Position numbers and translations under genes: made by a program
NCBI RefSeq assembly: GCF_019173455.1
Contig: NZ_JADPQH010000002.1
Location: forward strand, 635,490 to 699,489
From: Nesterenkonia sp. Act20
GTDB lineage: Bacteria; Actinomycetota; Actinomycetes; Actinomycetales; Micrococcaceae
Length of the DNA stretch: 64,000 nucleotides
Direction of reading: 5' to 3'
Notes under the pieces: model-generated
Databases searched by the model: none
The model's input: the letters and a program-made list of their open reading frames with translations, nothing else
Told to the model about the DNA's origin: nothing
Shown: positions 45,294 to 54,749 of the stretch, in pieces
How the letters are laid out: each line of letters opens with the position of its first letter
Position numbering within the stretch: position 1 is the stretch's first letter

Positions 45294-45923
45294 TCAGCGT
45301 CTGGCGCTGACCTCATCGGCGGTGGCGATGCGGTCGAGGATCGCCGAGGCATGGGGAGTCATCGTCCCGTCCGCGCTGCGCAGGTCCCAGCGCCAGAACA
45401 GCTGGCTGTTCACCAGTCCGAACATCCGGGAGGCGCCTGGGTATTCCGCAGCGTGCTCGCCGCGCATCACTGCGTCGGTGGCCAGCTGAAGCTGCGGACC
45501 CTTGATCTTGCCGTAGTAGAGCTCGGTGAGGCTCCCGGGGTGCGCGATCGTGGCGGTGATCGGGAAAGACCCGTCCTGCTGCGCAAGCTGGTCCACGTCG
45601 CCGGCGCTCCGGTAGGCCGGCACCACATCTGCCGGGTCCAGTCCGGGGCCGACGTCGGCGTCGGTGCGTGCCCGGTCCAGGGACCAGAATCCAGACTCTA
45701 CGGAGAGTGGGCGCAGCCGGGTGCCCGCGTCGTCGGCGAGCCAGGTCTCTGCCCGGTATTCGACGAATTCGAGCCCGGTGTCGCGAAAGGTGACGTCCTG
45801 GGTGAAGATCGGATCATCCTGCTCGCCGGATCCGAGGCGGCCCTGGCCCCTCCAGCTGCCGAGCAGCCAGTAAAGCGGCGCGAGTTCGGGAGTCAGGTCG
45901 GTGGGGAGCTCCATGGGGGCCAT
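45294..45923 (-). CDS. Nitrobindin-like heme-binding beta-barrel protein (FABP family)
   Basis: A 209-residue protein with the nitrobindin motif GxWxGxG (LGSWRGQGRL at about residues 20-29) and a C-terminal PHASAILDRI whose His matches the heme ligand of nitrobindins. Family members bind ferric heme and isomerise peroxynitrite. It shares the strand with ygfZ, 108 bp away. ATG at 45923 has no obvious ribosome binding site; a start three codons later is possible. Confidence 0.85.
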   Translation of the reverse strand: MAPMELPTDLTPELAPLYWLLGSWRGQGRLGSGEQDDPIFTQDVTFRDTGLEFVEYRAETWLADDAGTRLRPLSVESGFWSLDRARTDADVGPGLDPADVVPAYRSAGDVDQLAQQDGSFPITATIAHPGSLTELYYGKIKGPQLQLATDAVMRGEHAAEYPGASRMFGLVNSQLFWRWDLRSADGTMTPHASAILDRIATADEVSARR

Positions 45924-46001
45924 GACCTCAGCCCCTTCCTCGACGCGGACCGGGGATTCCTGCCGCAGAGTCGCCGGACATGCTCGCCTGCGTGCGGCGG
46001 A

Positions 46002-46136
46002 TCAGCGCTGACCCTTGTACAGGCGTGAGATGACGGTCCAGGAGATGCCGGCAATGATCAGCGTCACCAGGAGGAGCAGCCCGATGAAGAAGATCTCCAG
46101 TGCCAGCAGCGAGACGTTCTGCAATGCGAAGTTCAT
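46002..46136 (-). CDS. 44-residue single-pass membrane protein
   Basis: Translating from ATG 46136 gives MNFALQNVSLLALEIFFIG, a long hydrophobic helix, then a basic end SRLYKGQR. The helix-then-positive-end layout suggests a membrane anchor. There is no ribosome binding site, but TACACT lies 7 bases upstream of the ATG, as expected for a leaderless mRNA. Not found in any family I recognise. It lies between the nitrobindin-like gene and a larger membrane protein. Confidence 0.5.
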   Translation of the reverse strand: MNFALQNVSLLALEIFFIGLLLLVTLIIAGISWTVISRLYKGQR

Positions 46137-46154
46137 GGGTCAAAGTGTACAACT

Positions 46155-47000
46155 TCACACCAGCAGCAGACGCTCCGTGAAGTAGGTCAGCGCGCCCATG
46201 GCGGCGATGGGCGCCGCACCGACCGCGATGCCGGAGAGGATTCCCTGCGGCGGGCCCTTCGCGACGAGGAATCGTCGGAAGGAGGCCAGCAGCAGGCCCG
46301 CCACCAGCCCCAGCGTGCCGGCGAAGAGCAGAGTCAGCTCGCCCCAGGCCAGGGTCATCCCGATCGCCGCAGCCACGCTGCCGGCGACCACCAGGGTCAT
46401 CGCGAGCGCATTGCGCAGCGGCATGAATGCCAGCAGCGTGCCCACCCCCAAGGTCCCAGCTGCCAAGGTCACCACGGCGAGCTCCCCGGACGCGCCGGTC
46501 ACCGCGAGCAGCGTGAAGTTCTCCACGGCAAGCAGCCCGCGCACGGTGAGGATGCCGGTGGCGTCCTCACCGCCGGAGGCGCCGGCGAGCTCGACCGGGT
46601 AGCGCAGCCCGGCGACCCAGCCCGCGGTCGTGGTCGCGATCAGGACCCCCGCGCAGGCACCGATGGTGGACTCCAGCCGGTGCGGGCGTCCCGTGCCACG
46701 GAGAACCTGGATCAAAAAGACGCTCATCACACCGAAGGCCAGCGCGACGGAGGACCAGAAGAAGAGGTTGTCTGCAGTGCCCACCACTGCCGCGCCGAGC
46801 GCAGCGATGACTCCAGCGGCGGCGATGACGCTGGAGAGCGACCGACGGGCCGTCACGCCCATCAGCTGGGGCCACCCCAGAGCGATGAACACGCAGATCA
46901 CGCAGACGACCAGCGTCATGGCGACGGTGCCGGCCCAGGAGGCCAGGGCGAGCGCTGTCGCTGCGAACAGGGAGGAGGCGGCCACCGGGATGTACTTCAC
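46155..47000 (-). CDS. Polytopic membrane protein of unknown function
   Basis: A 281-residue protein with about nine hydrophobic helices and almost no soluble domains. Family unknown. The start is probably GTG 47000, in the context VKYIPVAASSLFAATALAL; another GTG at 47066 would add 22 charged residues. A likely -10 TATAGG lies at 47037-47042, and the palindrome TTTCACA-T-TGTGAAA at 47069-47083 lies about 46 bp before the predicted transcription start. It faces away from glnR. Confidence 0.7.
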   Translation of the reverse strand: MKYIPVAASSLFAATALALASWAGTVAMTLVVCVICVFIALGWPQLMGVTARRSLSSVIAAAGVIAALGAAVVGTADNLFFWSSVALAFGVMSVFLIQVLRGTGRPHRLESTIGACAGVLIATTTAGWVAGLRYPVELAGASGGEDATGILTVRGLLAVENFTLLAVTGASGELAVVTLAAGTLGVGTLLAFMPLRNALAMTLVVAGSVAAAIGMTLAWGELTLLFAGTLGLVAGLLLASFRRFLVAKGPPQGILSGIAVGAAPIAAMGALTYFTERLLLV

Positions 47001-47068
47001 AACAGGCCATCCTAGAGGTCGGTGCTTCTCACGTCGCCTATACTCATCTGCAGGTCGCTGAATCACGT

Positions 47069-47083
47069 TTTCACATTGTGAAA
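47069..47083. promoter_or_regulatory. 15-bp palindromic operator candidate
   Basis: TTTCACA and TGTGAAA flank one central base. It lies in the 229-bp divergent gap between the membrane protein and glnR, centred about 46 bp upstream of the predicted start of the minus-strand gene. I do not recognise the regulator. Confidence 0.55.
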
Positions 47084-47229
47084 TCTTTGGCTGTTGAAGT
47101 CCGCAATCACCGTTGACGACCTTCGCGCGCGCACCCGGCCGGGCGCAGCCTGCATCGGGTTCAGCATCCGGTGCAGCGGGGACCCTCGGGGCCCGGTGAA
47201 GAGAATGACCCTAGGGGAAGGAGTCATGC

Positions 47230-47949
47230 ATGGCTCACGTTCTGCTGCTCTCAGACACCCCTGACGACGCACTGCCGTCCCTGGAGCTGCTCACCCACCG
47301 GATTCGCACCTTCCCCGCGGAGGCCTCCTCGATCGTGCGGGCACCGAATGTGGATGTCACCCTGATCGATGCTCGGACCAAGCTGGCTCATGCGAGGTCG
47401 CTGTGCCAGCTGGTGAAGACCTCGATGCTCTCGCCGGTGCTGGTGATCGTCACCGAGGCCGGGCTTCCCACGCTCAACGAGTCCTGGCAGGCCGACGACT
47501 TCATCCTCGGGGAGGCCAGTCCCGGTGAGGTCGATGCGCGCATTCGGCTTGCGGCCGTCGAGACGCCTGAGGAGGCGCCGGTGGGCGAGATCCGCGCGGG
47601 CGGCATCACCATCGATGAGACCACCTACATGGCCACCATCAACGGACGGCTGCTGAACCTGACCTATAAGGAGTTCGAGCTGCTCAAGCATCTGGCGCTG
47701 CATCCGGGACAGGTCTTCACCCGTGATCGCCTGCTCCACGATGTCTGGGGCTACGACTACTTCGGCGGCACCCGGACGGTGGACGTACACATCCGACGCC
47801 TGCGCGCCAAGCTGGGCCCCGATCACGAATCACTCATCGGCACCGTGCGCAACGTGGGTTACCGCCTGGTGGTCAGCGGAACCGATGCCGCCAACACGGC
47901 CAGCACGGCCGATCCGGCGAGCGGGGACGGACAGGACGACGCCGCCTGA
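47230..47949 (+). CDS. glnR: Nitrogen regulator GlnR (OmpR-type, atypical receiver)
   Basis: A 239-residue orphan response regulator. The N-terminal receiver lacks the usual acidic cluster but keeps D47 in LIDAR, as GlnR does. The C-terminal winged helix includes TYKEFELLKHLALHPGQVF, VWGYDYFGGTRTVDVHIRRL and GTVRNVGYRL. The order glnR-mshD is the same as Rv0818-Rv0819 in Mycobacterium tuberculosis, which supports the name. GlnR normally activates glutamine synthetase, ammonium transport and nitrate assimilation. It starts with ATG, AAGGAG 6 bases upstream. Confidence 0.88.
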   Translation: MAHVLLLSDTPDDALPSLELLTHRIRTFPAEASSIVRAPNVDVTLIDARTKLAHARSLCQLVKTSMLSPVLVIVTEAGLPTLNESWQADDFILGEASPGEVDARIRLAAVETPEEAPVGEIRAGGITIDETTYMATINGRLLNLTYKEFELLKHLALHPGQVFTRDRLLHDVWGYDYFGGTRTVDVHIRRLRAKLGPDHESLIGTVRNVGYRLVVSGTDAANTASTADPASGDGQDDAA

Positions 47950-48024
47950 GCCCATGCCCGGCTCGACGGGGATCCCGCCGGCCCAGCTGATGACCGCCGG
48001 ATGCGGCTCCGATACAGTGAGCCC

Positions 48025-49017
48025 ATGAGCACAGCCGATGACACCCCAGCAGACCCGGACCAGATGATCGTCGAGCTGAGCAGCGGGGCCCCGGGGGCCG
48101 ACCTCCACCGCGCTCTGCTGGAACTGGCACGGGTGGCCGAGGAGGCCGATGCCAATCCGCCGTTCTCCGAGCAGACCCTGGTGGAGCTGCACCGAGCCGC
48201 GGAACAGGGCACGCAGGGCGGCCCGCTGCGCATCGCCTACGCCTGGACCGACGGTGCCACAGATTCCCGCCTGCTGGCCGGGGCCGGCGTCGTCGTCGAA
48301 GGCGATGCAGAGGTCCCCGATGTGCTGGAGCTCGTGGTCAGGCCCAACTGCCGCCAGCGCGGGATCGGCGCCGCCCTGGTCGAGGAGCTCAGCACCGAGG
48401 TGCTGACCCCCGACTCCGGACGCGAGCGGCGCGCCTGGGCCCACGGTGAACATGATGCAGCGGCGCGGCTGGCTCGGCGCTTCGGCTGGACGCCGGTGCG
48501 AGAGCTCTGGCGCATGCGCCTGACCACGCTGGACGAGGCCCCGGCGCCGGAGCTTCCAGACTCGGTGACGCTGCGCGGCTTCCGGCCCGGCGAGGATGAT
48601 CAGGCCTGGCTTGCGGCCAACGCGGCCGCCTTCGCGGATCACCCCGAACAAGGCCGGCTCACCCTGGAGGACCTGCACGCCCGCATGGAGGAGGACTGGT
48701 TCGATCCAGAGGGCTTCCTGCTCGCCTTCGAGGGCGATCAGCTGCTCGGATTCCATTGGACCAAGGTCCAGGATTCGAGTCTCGGTGAGGTCTACGCGGT
48801 CGGCGTCGTTCCCTCCGCCCAGGGTCGCGGACTCGGTCGCAGCCTCACCCTGGCAGGGATCGAGCACCTGCACCGTGCCGGGCATGACGCGATCATGCTC
48901 TACGTCGACGCGGACAATACGCCCGCCGTCACGCTGTACAAGAAGCTGGGATTCACCAAATGGGATGCTGACACCATGTACGCCCCGGCCGAGAAACACA
49001 GCACCGAACCCGCCTGA
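48025..49017 (+). CDS. mshD: Mycothiol synthase MshD
   Basis: Acetylates cysteinyl-glucosaminyl-inositol in the last step of mycothiol synthesis. It has 330 residues and two acetyltransferase domains. Acetyl-CoA motifs are LVVRPNCRQRGIGAALVEEL in the first and VYAVGVVPSAQGRGLGRSL in the second. I chose ATG 48025 because TACAGT lies 6 bases upstream, suggesting a leaderless mRNA; the open frame starts at 48001. Mycothiol genes mark the organism as actinobacterial. Confidence 0.93.
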   Translation: MSTADDTPADPDQMIVELSSGAPGADLHRALLELARVAEEADANPPFSEQTLVELHRAAEQGTQGGPLRIAYAWTDGATDSRLLAGAGVVVEGDAEVPDVLELVVRPNCRQRGIGAALVEELSTEVLTPDSGRERRAWAHGEHDAAARLARRFGWTPVRELWRMRLTTLDEAPAPELPDSVTLRGFRPGEDDQAWLAANAAAFADHPEQGRLTLEDLHARMEEDWFDPEGFLLAFEGDQLLGFHWTKVQDSSLGEVYAVGVVPSAQGRGLGRSLTLAGIEHLHRAGHDAIMLYVDADNTPAVTLYKKLGFTKWDADTMYAPAEKHSTEPA

Positions 49018-49031
49018 TATCTTGGTTCCTC

Positions 49032-50063
49032 GTGAGCTCCCCCGAGACCATGACCAAGGTCCCCCGCCGCCGAACTGTCACAGTCTCCGATGACGGCACC
49101 GATGCCGAGATCCTCGCCGCAGGAGCGCTCTGCTGGCGCGTGCGCCGTGGAGAGCTCGAGGTGCTGCTGATCCACCGGCAGCGCTACGACGACTGGTCCT
49201 TCCCCAAAGGCAAGCTCGATGAGGGCGAGACCCTTCCCGAATGCGCGATCCGTGAAGTGCGCGAGGAGATCGGGCTGAAGGTCCGCCTAGGCATGCCGCT
49301 GCCGGTCACCCGCTACTCCGTGGGCAAAGCCCGCAACGGGACCGGCGGTGGAAACGGAAACGGCGGCAAAGCCAAGGAGGTCTGGTACTGGGCCGCCCAG
49401 GTCTCCGAGGGCGCACCTGTCCCCGACGGCGATGAGGTGGACGAGACCGCCTGGGTCAGCGTGGAACGAGCCCGCGAGATGCTCACGAACCCCGGCGACG
49501 TGCTGCCGCTGGACGAGCTGGAGAACCTCCACCAGCAGCAGCGGCTGCACACCGCGCCCTTCATCGTGCTGCGTCACGCCAAGGCCAAGCCCCGCTCGTC
49601 CTGGTCCCGCGCAGAGTCCGAGCGCCCGCTGGCCGCCACGGGGAAGCGGCAGGCCCGGTCGGTGGAGCGGCTGCTAGTCTGCTGGCGCCCGAGGCACCTC
49701 GAGTCCAGCCCCTGGAAGCGGTGCGAAGAGACCATCGCTCCCTACGTGAAGGCTCACCGCAACCGCGCCACATACCGCAAATCGTTGACGGAGAAACGTG
49801 CGGAGGCTCATCCCGAGCGGACCAGAACACGCACACGCCGGTGCCTGGAGCTGCTGCTGCCCACGCTGATCTGCACCCACCGCCCGGTGCTGCCGCTGAT
49901 CCTGGAGACGATGACGGGGTGGTTCCAGTCGGCGGAGCTCGGCCTCGCGCTGCCACAGGAGGACCCCTATCTGCGCCCCGGCGCGGTGCTCGTCGCGCAG
50001 CAGGCCATGGACCGCGGCGGTGAGATCGTCGCCCTCGAGGTCTATGAGCCTTTTGAGGACTGA
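49032..50063 (+). CDS. mutT1: Nudix hydrolase fused to histidine phosphatase (MutT1-like)
   Basis: A 343-residue two-domain enzyme. The N-terminal Nudix domain has GKLDEGETLPECAIREVREE, the complete Nudix box. A Gly/Asn-rich insert (GTGGGNGNGG) lies near residue 105. The C-terminal domain carries the RHG-type motif VLRHAKAKPRSSW and CEETIAPYV. Mycobacterial MutT1 with this layout hydrolyses 8-oxo-(d)GTP and diadenosine polyphosphates. The start is GTG 49032, 14 bp after mshD. Confidence 0.85.
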   Translation: MSSPETMTKVPRRRTVTVSDDGTDAEILAAGALCWRVRRGELEVLLIHRQRYDDWSFPKGKLDEGETLPECAIREVREEIGLKVRLGMPLPVTRYSVGKARNGTGGGNGNGGKAKEVWYWAAQVSEGAPVPDGDEVDETAWVSVERAREMLTNPGDVLPLDELENLHQQQRLHTAPFIVLRHAKAKPRSSWSRAESERPLAATGKRQARSVERLLVCWRPRHLESSPWKRCEETIAPYVKAHRNRATYRKSLTEKRAEAHPERTRTRTRRCLELLLPTLICTHRPVLPLILETMTGWFQSAELGLALPQEDPYLRPGAVLVAQQAMDRGGEIVALEVYEPFED

Positions 50064-50113
50064 TCGGTCGCACACTCCTGACAAGGGGTGACTGTGACCG
50101 GTACTCTCTGTGC

Positions 50114-50446
50114 ATGACTGCGCAGAAGAACGTCCATCCCACCGCAGAGCTTCGCATCGACGAAGATCGGGGACGTGCCGAGCTGTGGGACAGCATCAAC
50201 GGTCAGCGCACCTTCATAGGATTCGTGGGATTCGCCCCGGAGACCCGGCGCGGCCAGGAGGTCACCCTTCTCCAGCACACCATCGTGCACCCGCAGCACA
50301 GCAGGCAGGGCTATGCACGCTGCCTGGTGACCCTGCTGCTGGAGGAGTTCAAGGCCGAGGGCCGGCTCTTCGCCTCCGAGTGCACCTATATCGACGCCTA
50401 CCTGCGCCGGTACCCGGAGTACCGCGCACAGCAGGCCAGCGCCTGA
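50114..50446 (+). CDS. Small GNAT acetyltransferase-like protein
   Basis: A 110-residue protein with the compact acetyltransferase fold of the YjdJ type. [18 protein letters not shown] is the acetyl-CoA-binding motif (usually QGIGxxL, here QGYARCL) and [14 protein letters not shown] matches the family end. Partner substrate unknown. It starts with ATG 50 bp after the Nudix gene. Confidence 0.75.
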   Translation: MTAQKNVHPTAELRIDEDRGRAELWDSINGQRTFIGFVGFAPETRRGQEVTLLQHTIVHPQHSRQGYARCLVTLLLEEFKAEGRLFASECTYIDAYLRRYPEYRAQQASA

Positions 50447-50537
50447 GTCCGCCGGCTGGTCACACTGCCGGGGACATCTCCACCGGACTACAGACCACGC
50501 GCCCCGGTGGTCACACTCCCCCGGTATGCTGTGGTCC

Positions 50538-51347
50538 GTGAACTCGACGATCCCCACCCCGTACGAGGACCTGCTCGCAGATGTGCTGAACTCCGGCGCG
50601 GCCAAGTCTGACCGGACTGGAACAGGCACCACCAGCGTGTTCGGCCGCCAGATCCGGTTCGACCTCGCGAAGTCCTTCCCCCTGGTGACCACCAAGCGTG
50701 TCCACTTCAAGTCCGTGGCGCTGGAGCTGCTCTGGTTCCTGCGCGGTGACTCCAACGCCCGCTGGCTGCAGGAGCGCGGAGTGCGCATCTGGAACGAATG
50801 GGCCGATGAGGACGGCGAACTCGGCCCCATCTACGGCGTGCAGTGGCGCTCCTGGCCCACCCCCTCGGGGGAGGACATCGATCAGATCTCGGATCTCATC
50901 ACCTCGCTGAAGACCAATCCCGATTCGCGTCGACATCTGGTCACCGCCTGGAATCCGGCGCAGATCTCCGAAATGGCGCTGCCGCCCTGTCACATCATGT
51001 TCCAGTTCTATGTGGCCGACGGCAGGCTCTCCTGCCAGCTGTATCAGCGCAGCGCCGACATGTTCCTCGGCGTGCCGTTCAACATCGCCTCCTACTCGCT
51101 GCTCACTCGAATGGTGGCGCAGCAGGTCGGACTCGAGCCTGGCGAGTTCATCTGGACCGGCGGGGACTGCCACATCTACGACAACCACCAGGACCAGGTG
51201 CGCGAGCAGCTCTCCCGCACCCCCTACCCGGCCCCCCGGCTGGAGATCCGGCGCCGTCCGGAATCGATCTTCGAATACGAGCTCGAGGACTTCGAGGTCC
51301 AGGACTACCAGCATCACCCCGCCATCAAGGCGCCCGTCGCTGTATGA
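50538..51347 (+). CDS. thyA: Thymidylate synthase
   Basis: Converts dUMP to dTMP with methylene-tetrahydrofolate. It has 269 residues. Nucleophile C151 lies in [12 protein letters not shown], and [15 protein letters not shown] and GDCHIYDNH bind dUMP. I chose GTG 50538: TATGCT 7 bases upstream is a -10 in the right place for a leaderless mRNA. An ATG at 50526 is inside that hexamer. It overlaps folA, which recycles its product. Confidence 0.95.
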   Translation: MNSTIPTPYEDLLADVLNSGAAKSDRTGTGTTSVFGRQIRFDLAKSFPLVTTKRVHFKSVALELLWFLRGDSNARWLQERGVRIWNEWADEDGELGPIYGVQWRSWPTPSGEDIDQISDLITSLKTNPDSRRHLVTAWNPAQISEMALPPCHIMFQFYVADGRLSCQLYQRSADMFLGVPFNIASYSLLTRMVAQQVGLEPGEFIWTGGDCHIYDNHQDQVREQLSRTPYPAPRLEIRRRPESIFEYELEDFEVQDYQHHPAIKAPVAV

Positions 51348-51913
51348 CCTCACCCCACGCAGAGATCGGCATGATCTGGGCGCAGACGGCCTCCGGAGTG
51401 ATCGGCGACGACGGCGGCATGCCCTGGCACCTTCCCGAGGACCTCGCGCACTTCAAGGAGCAGACACATGGATGCCCGGTGGTCATGGGACGCCGGACCT
51501 GGGAATCCTTCCCGGCGAGGTACCGGCCCCTGCCGGGCAGGACGAACATCGTGATCACCCGTGATCAGCAGGCCGCCGCGGAGATCACCCGACTCGGCGG
51601 CCGGACCGTGACGAGTCTCGATTCCGGGCTGGAGCTCGCAGCCGGCTCCGGCGCGGGGAAGATCTGGATCATCGGCGGTGGTCGGGTCTACGCCGAGGCC
51701 GTGGAACGCTCAGCGGCGGAGCTGGCGGTGATCACCGTGATCCAGACCGAGGTCTCCGGCGACACCTCGGCTCCGAAGCTCAGCGATGAGTGGAGGCTGG
51801 AGCGCCGCGATCCCCCCACCGGCTCCCGCCGCAGCGCCAACGGGCTGGAGTATCACATCGAGACGCACCGACGCGGAGACGGTTCCTCGCGACACCTCCG
51901 GGAAGGAGGCTGA
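51344..51913 (+). CDS. folA: Dihydrofolate reductase
   Basis: Reduces dihydrofolate made by ThyA. It has 189 residues. [20 protein letters not shown] and the substrate acidic residue in LPEDLAHFK are at the N-terminus. The NADPH-binding [19 protein letters not shown] and [13 protein letters not shown] follow. The ATG overlaps the thyA stop (ATGA), so the two are coupled. Confidence 0.95.
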   Translation: MTSPHAEIGMIWAQTASGVIGDDGGMPWHLPEDLAHFKEQTHGCPVVMGRRTWESFPARYRPLPGRTNIVITRDQQAAAEITRLGGRTVTSLDSGLELAAGSGAGKIWIIGGGRVYAEAVERSAAELAVITVIQTEVSGDTSAPKLSDEWRLERRDPPTGSRRSANGLEYHIETHRRGDGSSRHLREGG

Positions 51914-51914
51914 G

Positions 51915-52196
51915 ATGGCCGCGAACCTGCGCACCGACCACGCCCACGCCCACGGGGAGAATGGGACCAGCGGTGCACCCTCCACCGCGGTGCTGGGCAT
52001 GGTCGGCTACGTGATCTTCCCGATCCTCGCCCTGGTCACGGTGGCCCTGGGATTCATCCTGGTGCTCAATGAGCGTCTGGTGCCCGGCCTGATCTTCATC
52101 CTGATCATCGCCCAGGTCTGGGTCATCGGAGGTCTGTGGGCTCATTTCCGGCGTCGTCGGCTGGTGGCGCCCGGAACTGGTGACGAGCACCTCTGA
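51915..52196 (+). CDS. Small two-helix membrane protein
   Basis: A 93-residue protein with a His/Ala-rich start ([11 protein letters not shown]) and two hydrophobic helices ([20 protein letters not shown] and [20 protein letters not shown]), then a basic end. AGGAGG lies 5 bases before ATG 51915, one base after folA, so it belongs to the thyA-folA transcript. Function unknown; the open frame upstream to 51786 overlaps folA. Confidence 0.75.
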   Translation: MAANLRTDHAHAHGENGTSGAPSTAVLGMVGYVIFPILALVTVALGFILVLNERLVPGLIFILIIAQVWVIGGLWAHFRRRRLVAPGTGDEHL

Positions 52197-52227
52197 CGCG
52201 CCGCAGCGACTCCGCTACCCTGGAGCT

Positions 52228-53436
52228 ATGACTTCTGTTGTCTCCTCCTCCGCGTCCCCTGCCCTTTCTGCCGTGACCGGCGAGACCCCCTCAGTGGGTC
52301 TGATCGGATGGCGCGGCATGGTCGGTTCTGTGCTGATCCGCCGCATGCTCGATGAGGGCGATTTCGCCCACATCAATCCGGTGTTCTTCTCCACCTCCAA
52401 TGCTGGAGGCCAGGCCCCGAGCTTCGACGGCGTGACGCCGGAGGAGACCACCCTGCAGGACGCCTTCGACCTGGACACTCTGGTGAAGCTGCCCATCATC
52501 GTGACCGCCCAGGGCGGGGACTACACCAGCGAGGTCTACCCCAAGCTGCGTGAGGCAGGCTGGAACGGCATCTGGATCGACGCCGCGTCCACCCTGCGGA
52601 TGGCCGAGACCTCGATCATCGCGCTGGACCCGATCAATCGGGACGTCATCGACGCCGGTCTCAAGGCCGGGGTCAAGGAGTTCATCGGGGGCAACTGCAC
52701 CGTCTCGAACATGCTCATGGGACTGGGAGGACTGTTCAAGGAAGACCTGGTCGAGTGGGGCACCGCGATGACCTACCAGGCCGCGTCCGGCGGCGGAGCC
52801 AAGCATATGCGCGAGCTGCTGACCCAGTTCGGCACCCTGCACTCGGCGGTCGCCGAGCAGATGGCGGATCCCGCCTCCGCGATCTTGGAGATCGACCGCG
52901 GGGTGCTCGCGGCGCAGAAGAAGGACCTCGACGCCTCTCAGTTCGGAGTGCCGCTCGCCGGGTCGCTCATCCCCTGGATCGACGCCGATCTGGGCAACGG
53001 CGTGGCCAAGGAGGAGTGGAAGGCCGGGGTGGAGACCAATAAGATCCTGGGGCGTGGGGAGAATCTGGCGCCGGGCGTCGCGGCTCGCGGCGCGGCATTG
53101 CCGTTCGACTCACTCTGCGTCCGGGTGGGCGCGCTGCGCTCGCACTCCCAGGCATTGACGCTCAAACTGCGCGAGGATCTCCCGCTGGCGCAGATCGAGG
53201 AGGTCATCGCCTCCGGCACCGAGTGGGCCAAGCTCGTCCCGAACGAGAAGGCCGCCACGATGGAGCAGCTCACACCCGTCGCCGTCACCGGCACGCTGGA
53301 CGTCCCCGTGGGACGAGTCCGCAAGCTGGAGATGGGCCCCGAGTACATCTCGGCGTTCACCGTCGGTGACCAGCTGCTGTGGGGCGCGGCAGAGCCGCTG
53401 CGCCGGATGCTGCTCATCGCGATCGGCAAGCTCTGA
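52228..53436 (+). CDS. asd: Aspartate-semialdehyde dehydrogenase (E. coli-type)
   Basis: Reduces aspartyl phosphate on the way to lysine, threonine and methionine. It has 402 residues. [19 protein letters not shown] is the NADP-binding loop of the E. coli-type enzyme, not the GATGAVG form of the lysC-linked actinobacterial type. The catalytic Cys is C157 in GGNCTVSNM. It is not next to lysC. The start is ATG 52228, with TACCCT 7 bases upstream, suggesting a leaderless mRNA. It ends at the terminator 53455-53497. Confidence 0.93.
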   Translation: MTSVVSSSASPALSAVTGETPSVGLIGWRGMVGSVLIRRMLDEGDFAHINPVFFSTSNAGGQAPSFDGVTPEETTLQDAFDLDTLVKLPIIVTAQGGDYTSEVYPKLREAGWNGIWIDAASTLRMAETSIIALDPINRDVIDAGLKAGVKEFIGGNCTVSNMLMGLGGLFKEDLVEWGTAMTYQAASGGGAKHMRELLTQFGTLHSAVAEQMADPASAILEIDRGVLAAQKKDLDASQFGVPLAGSLIPWIDADLGNGVAKEEWKAGVETNKILGRGENLAPGVAARGAALPFDSLCVRVGALRSHSQALTLKLREDLPLAQIEEVIASGTEWAKLVPNEKAATMEQLTPVAVTGTLDVPVGRVRKLEMGPEYISAFTVGDQLLWGAAEPLRRMLLIAIGKL

Positions 53437-53454
53437 CTCGCGCCTGACGCGCCA

Positions 53455-53497
53455 CGAACGGAGCCGCCCCAGCCTGACGCTGGGGCGGCTCCGTTCG
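53455..53497. terminator. Bidirectional terminator between asd and murB
   Basis: A perfect 19-bp inverted repeat (CGAACGGAGCCGCCCCAGC and complement) with a 5-base loop, between converging genes and ending 3 bp from the murB stop. Confidence 0.85.
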
Positions 53498-53499
53498 TC

Positions 53500-54678
53500 T
53501 CAGAGTGCGTGACCGATCAGCACCGGCTCCTGATGCATGGTGATCCCGAATCGCGTGCGAACCTGATCGCGCGCCGCTCGCGCGACGGTGAGCAGATCAT
53601 CGGTGGTCGCCGCGCCACGGTTGGTCACCGCGAGCGTGTGCTTGGTGGACAGCGAGGCCCGACCCTCCGCAATGCCTCTGCCCTGGGCGCCACGCCCCGC
53701 GGCTGGCCCGTCCGGAAGCCCGAATCCTTTGCCACAGCCCGCCTGATCGATCAACCAGGCGGCGGAGAGTTTGACCAGCGGCCTGCCGGAGTCATCGGTG
53801 CCGGCGGAGAACTTCGGGGCGTCGGCGGGAAGCGCGGCGGCCGTCTCCCGCGGCACGATCGGATTGGTGAAGAAGGAACCCGTGGACCAGGTGTCGTGGT
53901 CGGCGTCGCTGAGCACCATGCCCTTGCCCGCGCGCAGCCGCAGCACGGTCCGGCGAACCTCCCCCAGCGGCGCGCGTCGCTCGTGATCCGCGCTTTCGGC
54001 GTCCAGGCCCAAGGTCCTGGCAAGTTCGCCGTAGCGCACCGGGGCCGAGAGCCCGTCGGGGCGGTTCTGCAGCAGGAAGCGCACCGAGAGCGCCACATAG
54101 CGCGGAGAGCCATGCACGGTGGTCTGTTTCAGCAGCGAGTCCCGGTAGCCGAACCGCAGCTGCTCCTTGGTGAAGCTGATCAGCTCGCCCCGCGCGCGGT
54201 CGAAGACCTGGACGTCCTTGAGCGTCTGCGCGACGTCGGCGCCGTAGGCGCCCACGTTCTGCACCGGCACTGCGCCGGTGGAGCCGGGAATCCCGGAGAG
54301 CGCCTCGAGACCGGTGAGGCCTCGGGCGACGCTGAACCGTACGGCGTCGTCCCAGTCATGCCCCGCCGCGACGCTCATCAGCACCTTGCCGGCGCTGTGC
54401 TCCTCAGTGTCGATCCCGGAGAAGGCGAGCTGCAGCACGGTGCCGGGGAAGCCCTCCTCGCTCACCAGGAGATTGGAGCCTCCGCCGAGCACGATCAGAG
54501 TGTCGCGGCCCGCTTCGCGCTCATGTTCTTCAGGCAAGGGGTGCGCGCGGAGCACCTCGAGCGCCTGGTCCTGGGTCTCGGCCCGGATCCAGCGGCCCGC
54601 TGGGCCTCCGACCCGGGCGGTGGTGTGGTCACGGAAGCGGCCGGAGGGGCCGCCGGAGCGGGAGTCGACGCTGGTCAC
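53500..54678 (-). CDS. murB: UDP-N-acetylenolpyruvoylglucosamine reductase
   Basis: Makes UDP-N-acetylmuramic acid for peptidoglycan. It has 392 residues. FAD-binding motifs VLGGGSNLLVSEEGFPG and GIPGSTGAVPVQNVGAYG are clear, and FGYRDSLLK holds the catalytic region. Near the C-terminus an insertion of about 20 Gly/Ala/Arg residues precedes STKHTLAVTN. It starts with ATG at 54678. In relatives it follows MaoC genes; here an ABC transporter separates them. Confidence 0.93.
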   Translation of the reverse strand: MTSVDSRSGGPSGRFRDHTTARVGGPAGRWIRAETQDQALEVLRAHPLPEEHEREAGRDTLIVLGGGSNLLVSEEGFPGTVLQLAFSGIDTEEHSAGKVLMSVAAGHDWDDAVRFSVARGLTGLEALSGIPGSTGAVPVQNVGAYGADVAQTLKDVQVFDRARGELISFTKEQLRFGYRDSLLKQTTVHGSPRYVALSVRFLLQNRPDGLSAPVRYGELARTLGLDAESADHERRAPLGEVRRTVLRLRAGKGMVLSDADHDTWSTGSFFTNPIVPRETAAALPADAPKFSAGTDDSGRPLVKLSAAWLIDQAGCGKGFGLPDGPAAGRGAQGRGIAEGRASLSTKHTLAVTNRGAATTDDLLTVARAARDQVRTRFGITMHQEPVLIGHAL

Positions 54679-54749
54679 AGCGCAGAGCCTACCGGGCTGA
54701 ACCGAGAATCAGCATCCCGGCCGTGAAGTGTGTCCCGGCGCTCGGCGGC

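Noticed and set aside
47830-48999. 389-codon open frame opposite glnR and mshD
   Set aside because: It is antisense to two recognised genes and shows no motif.
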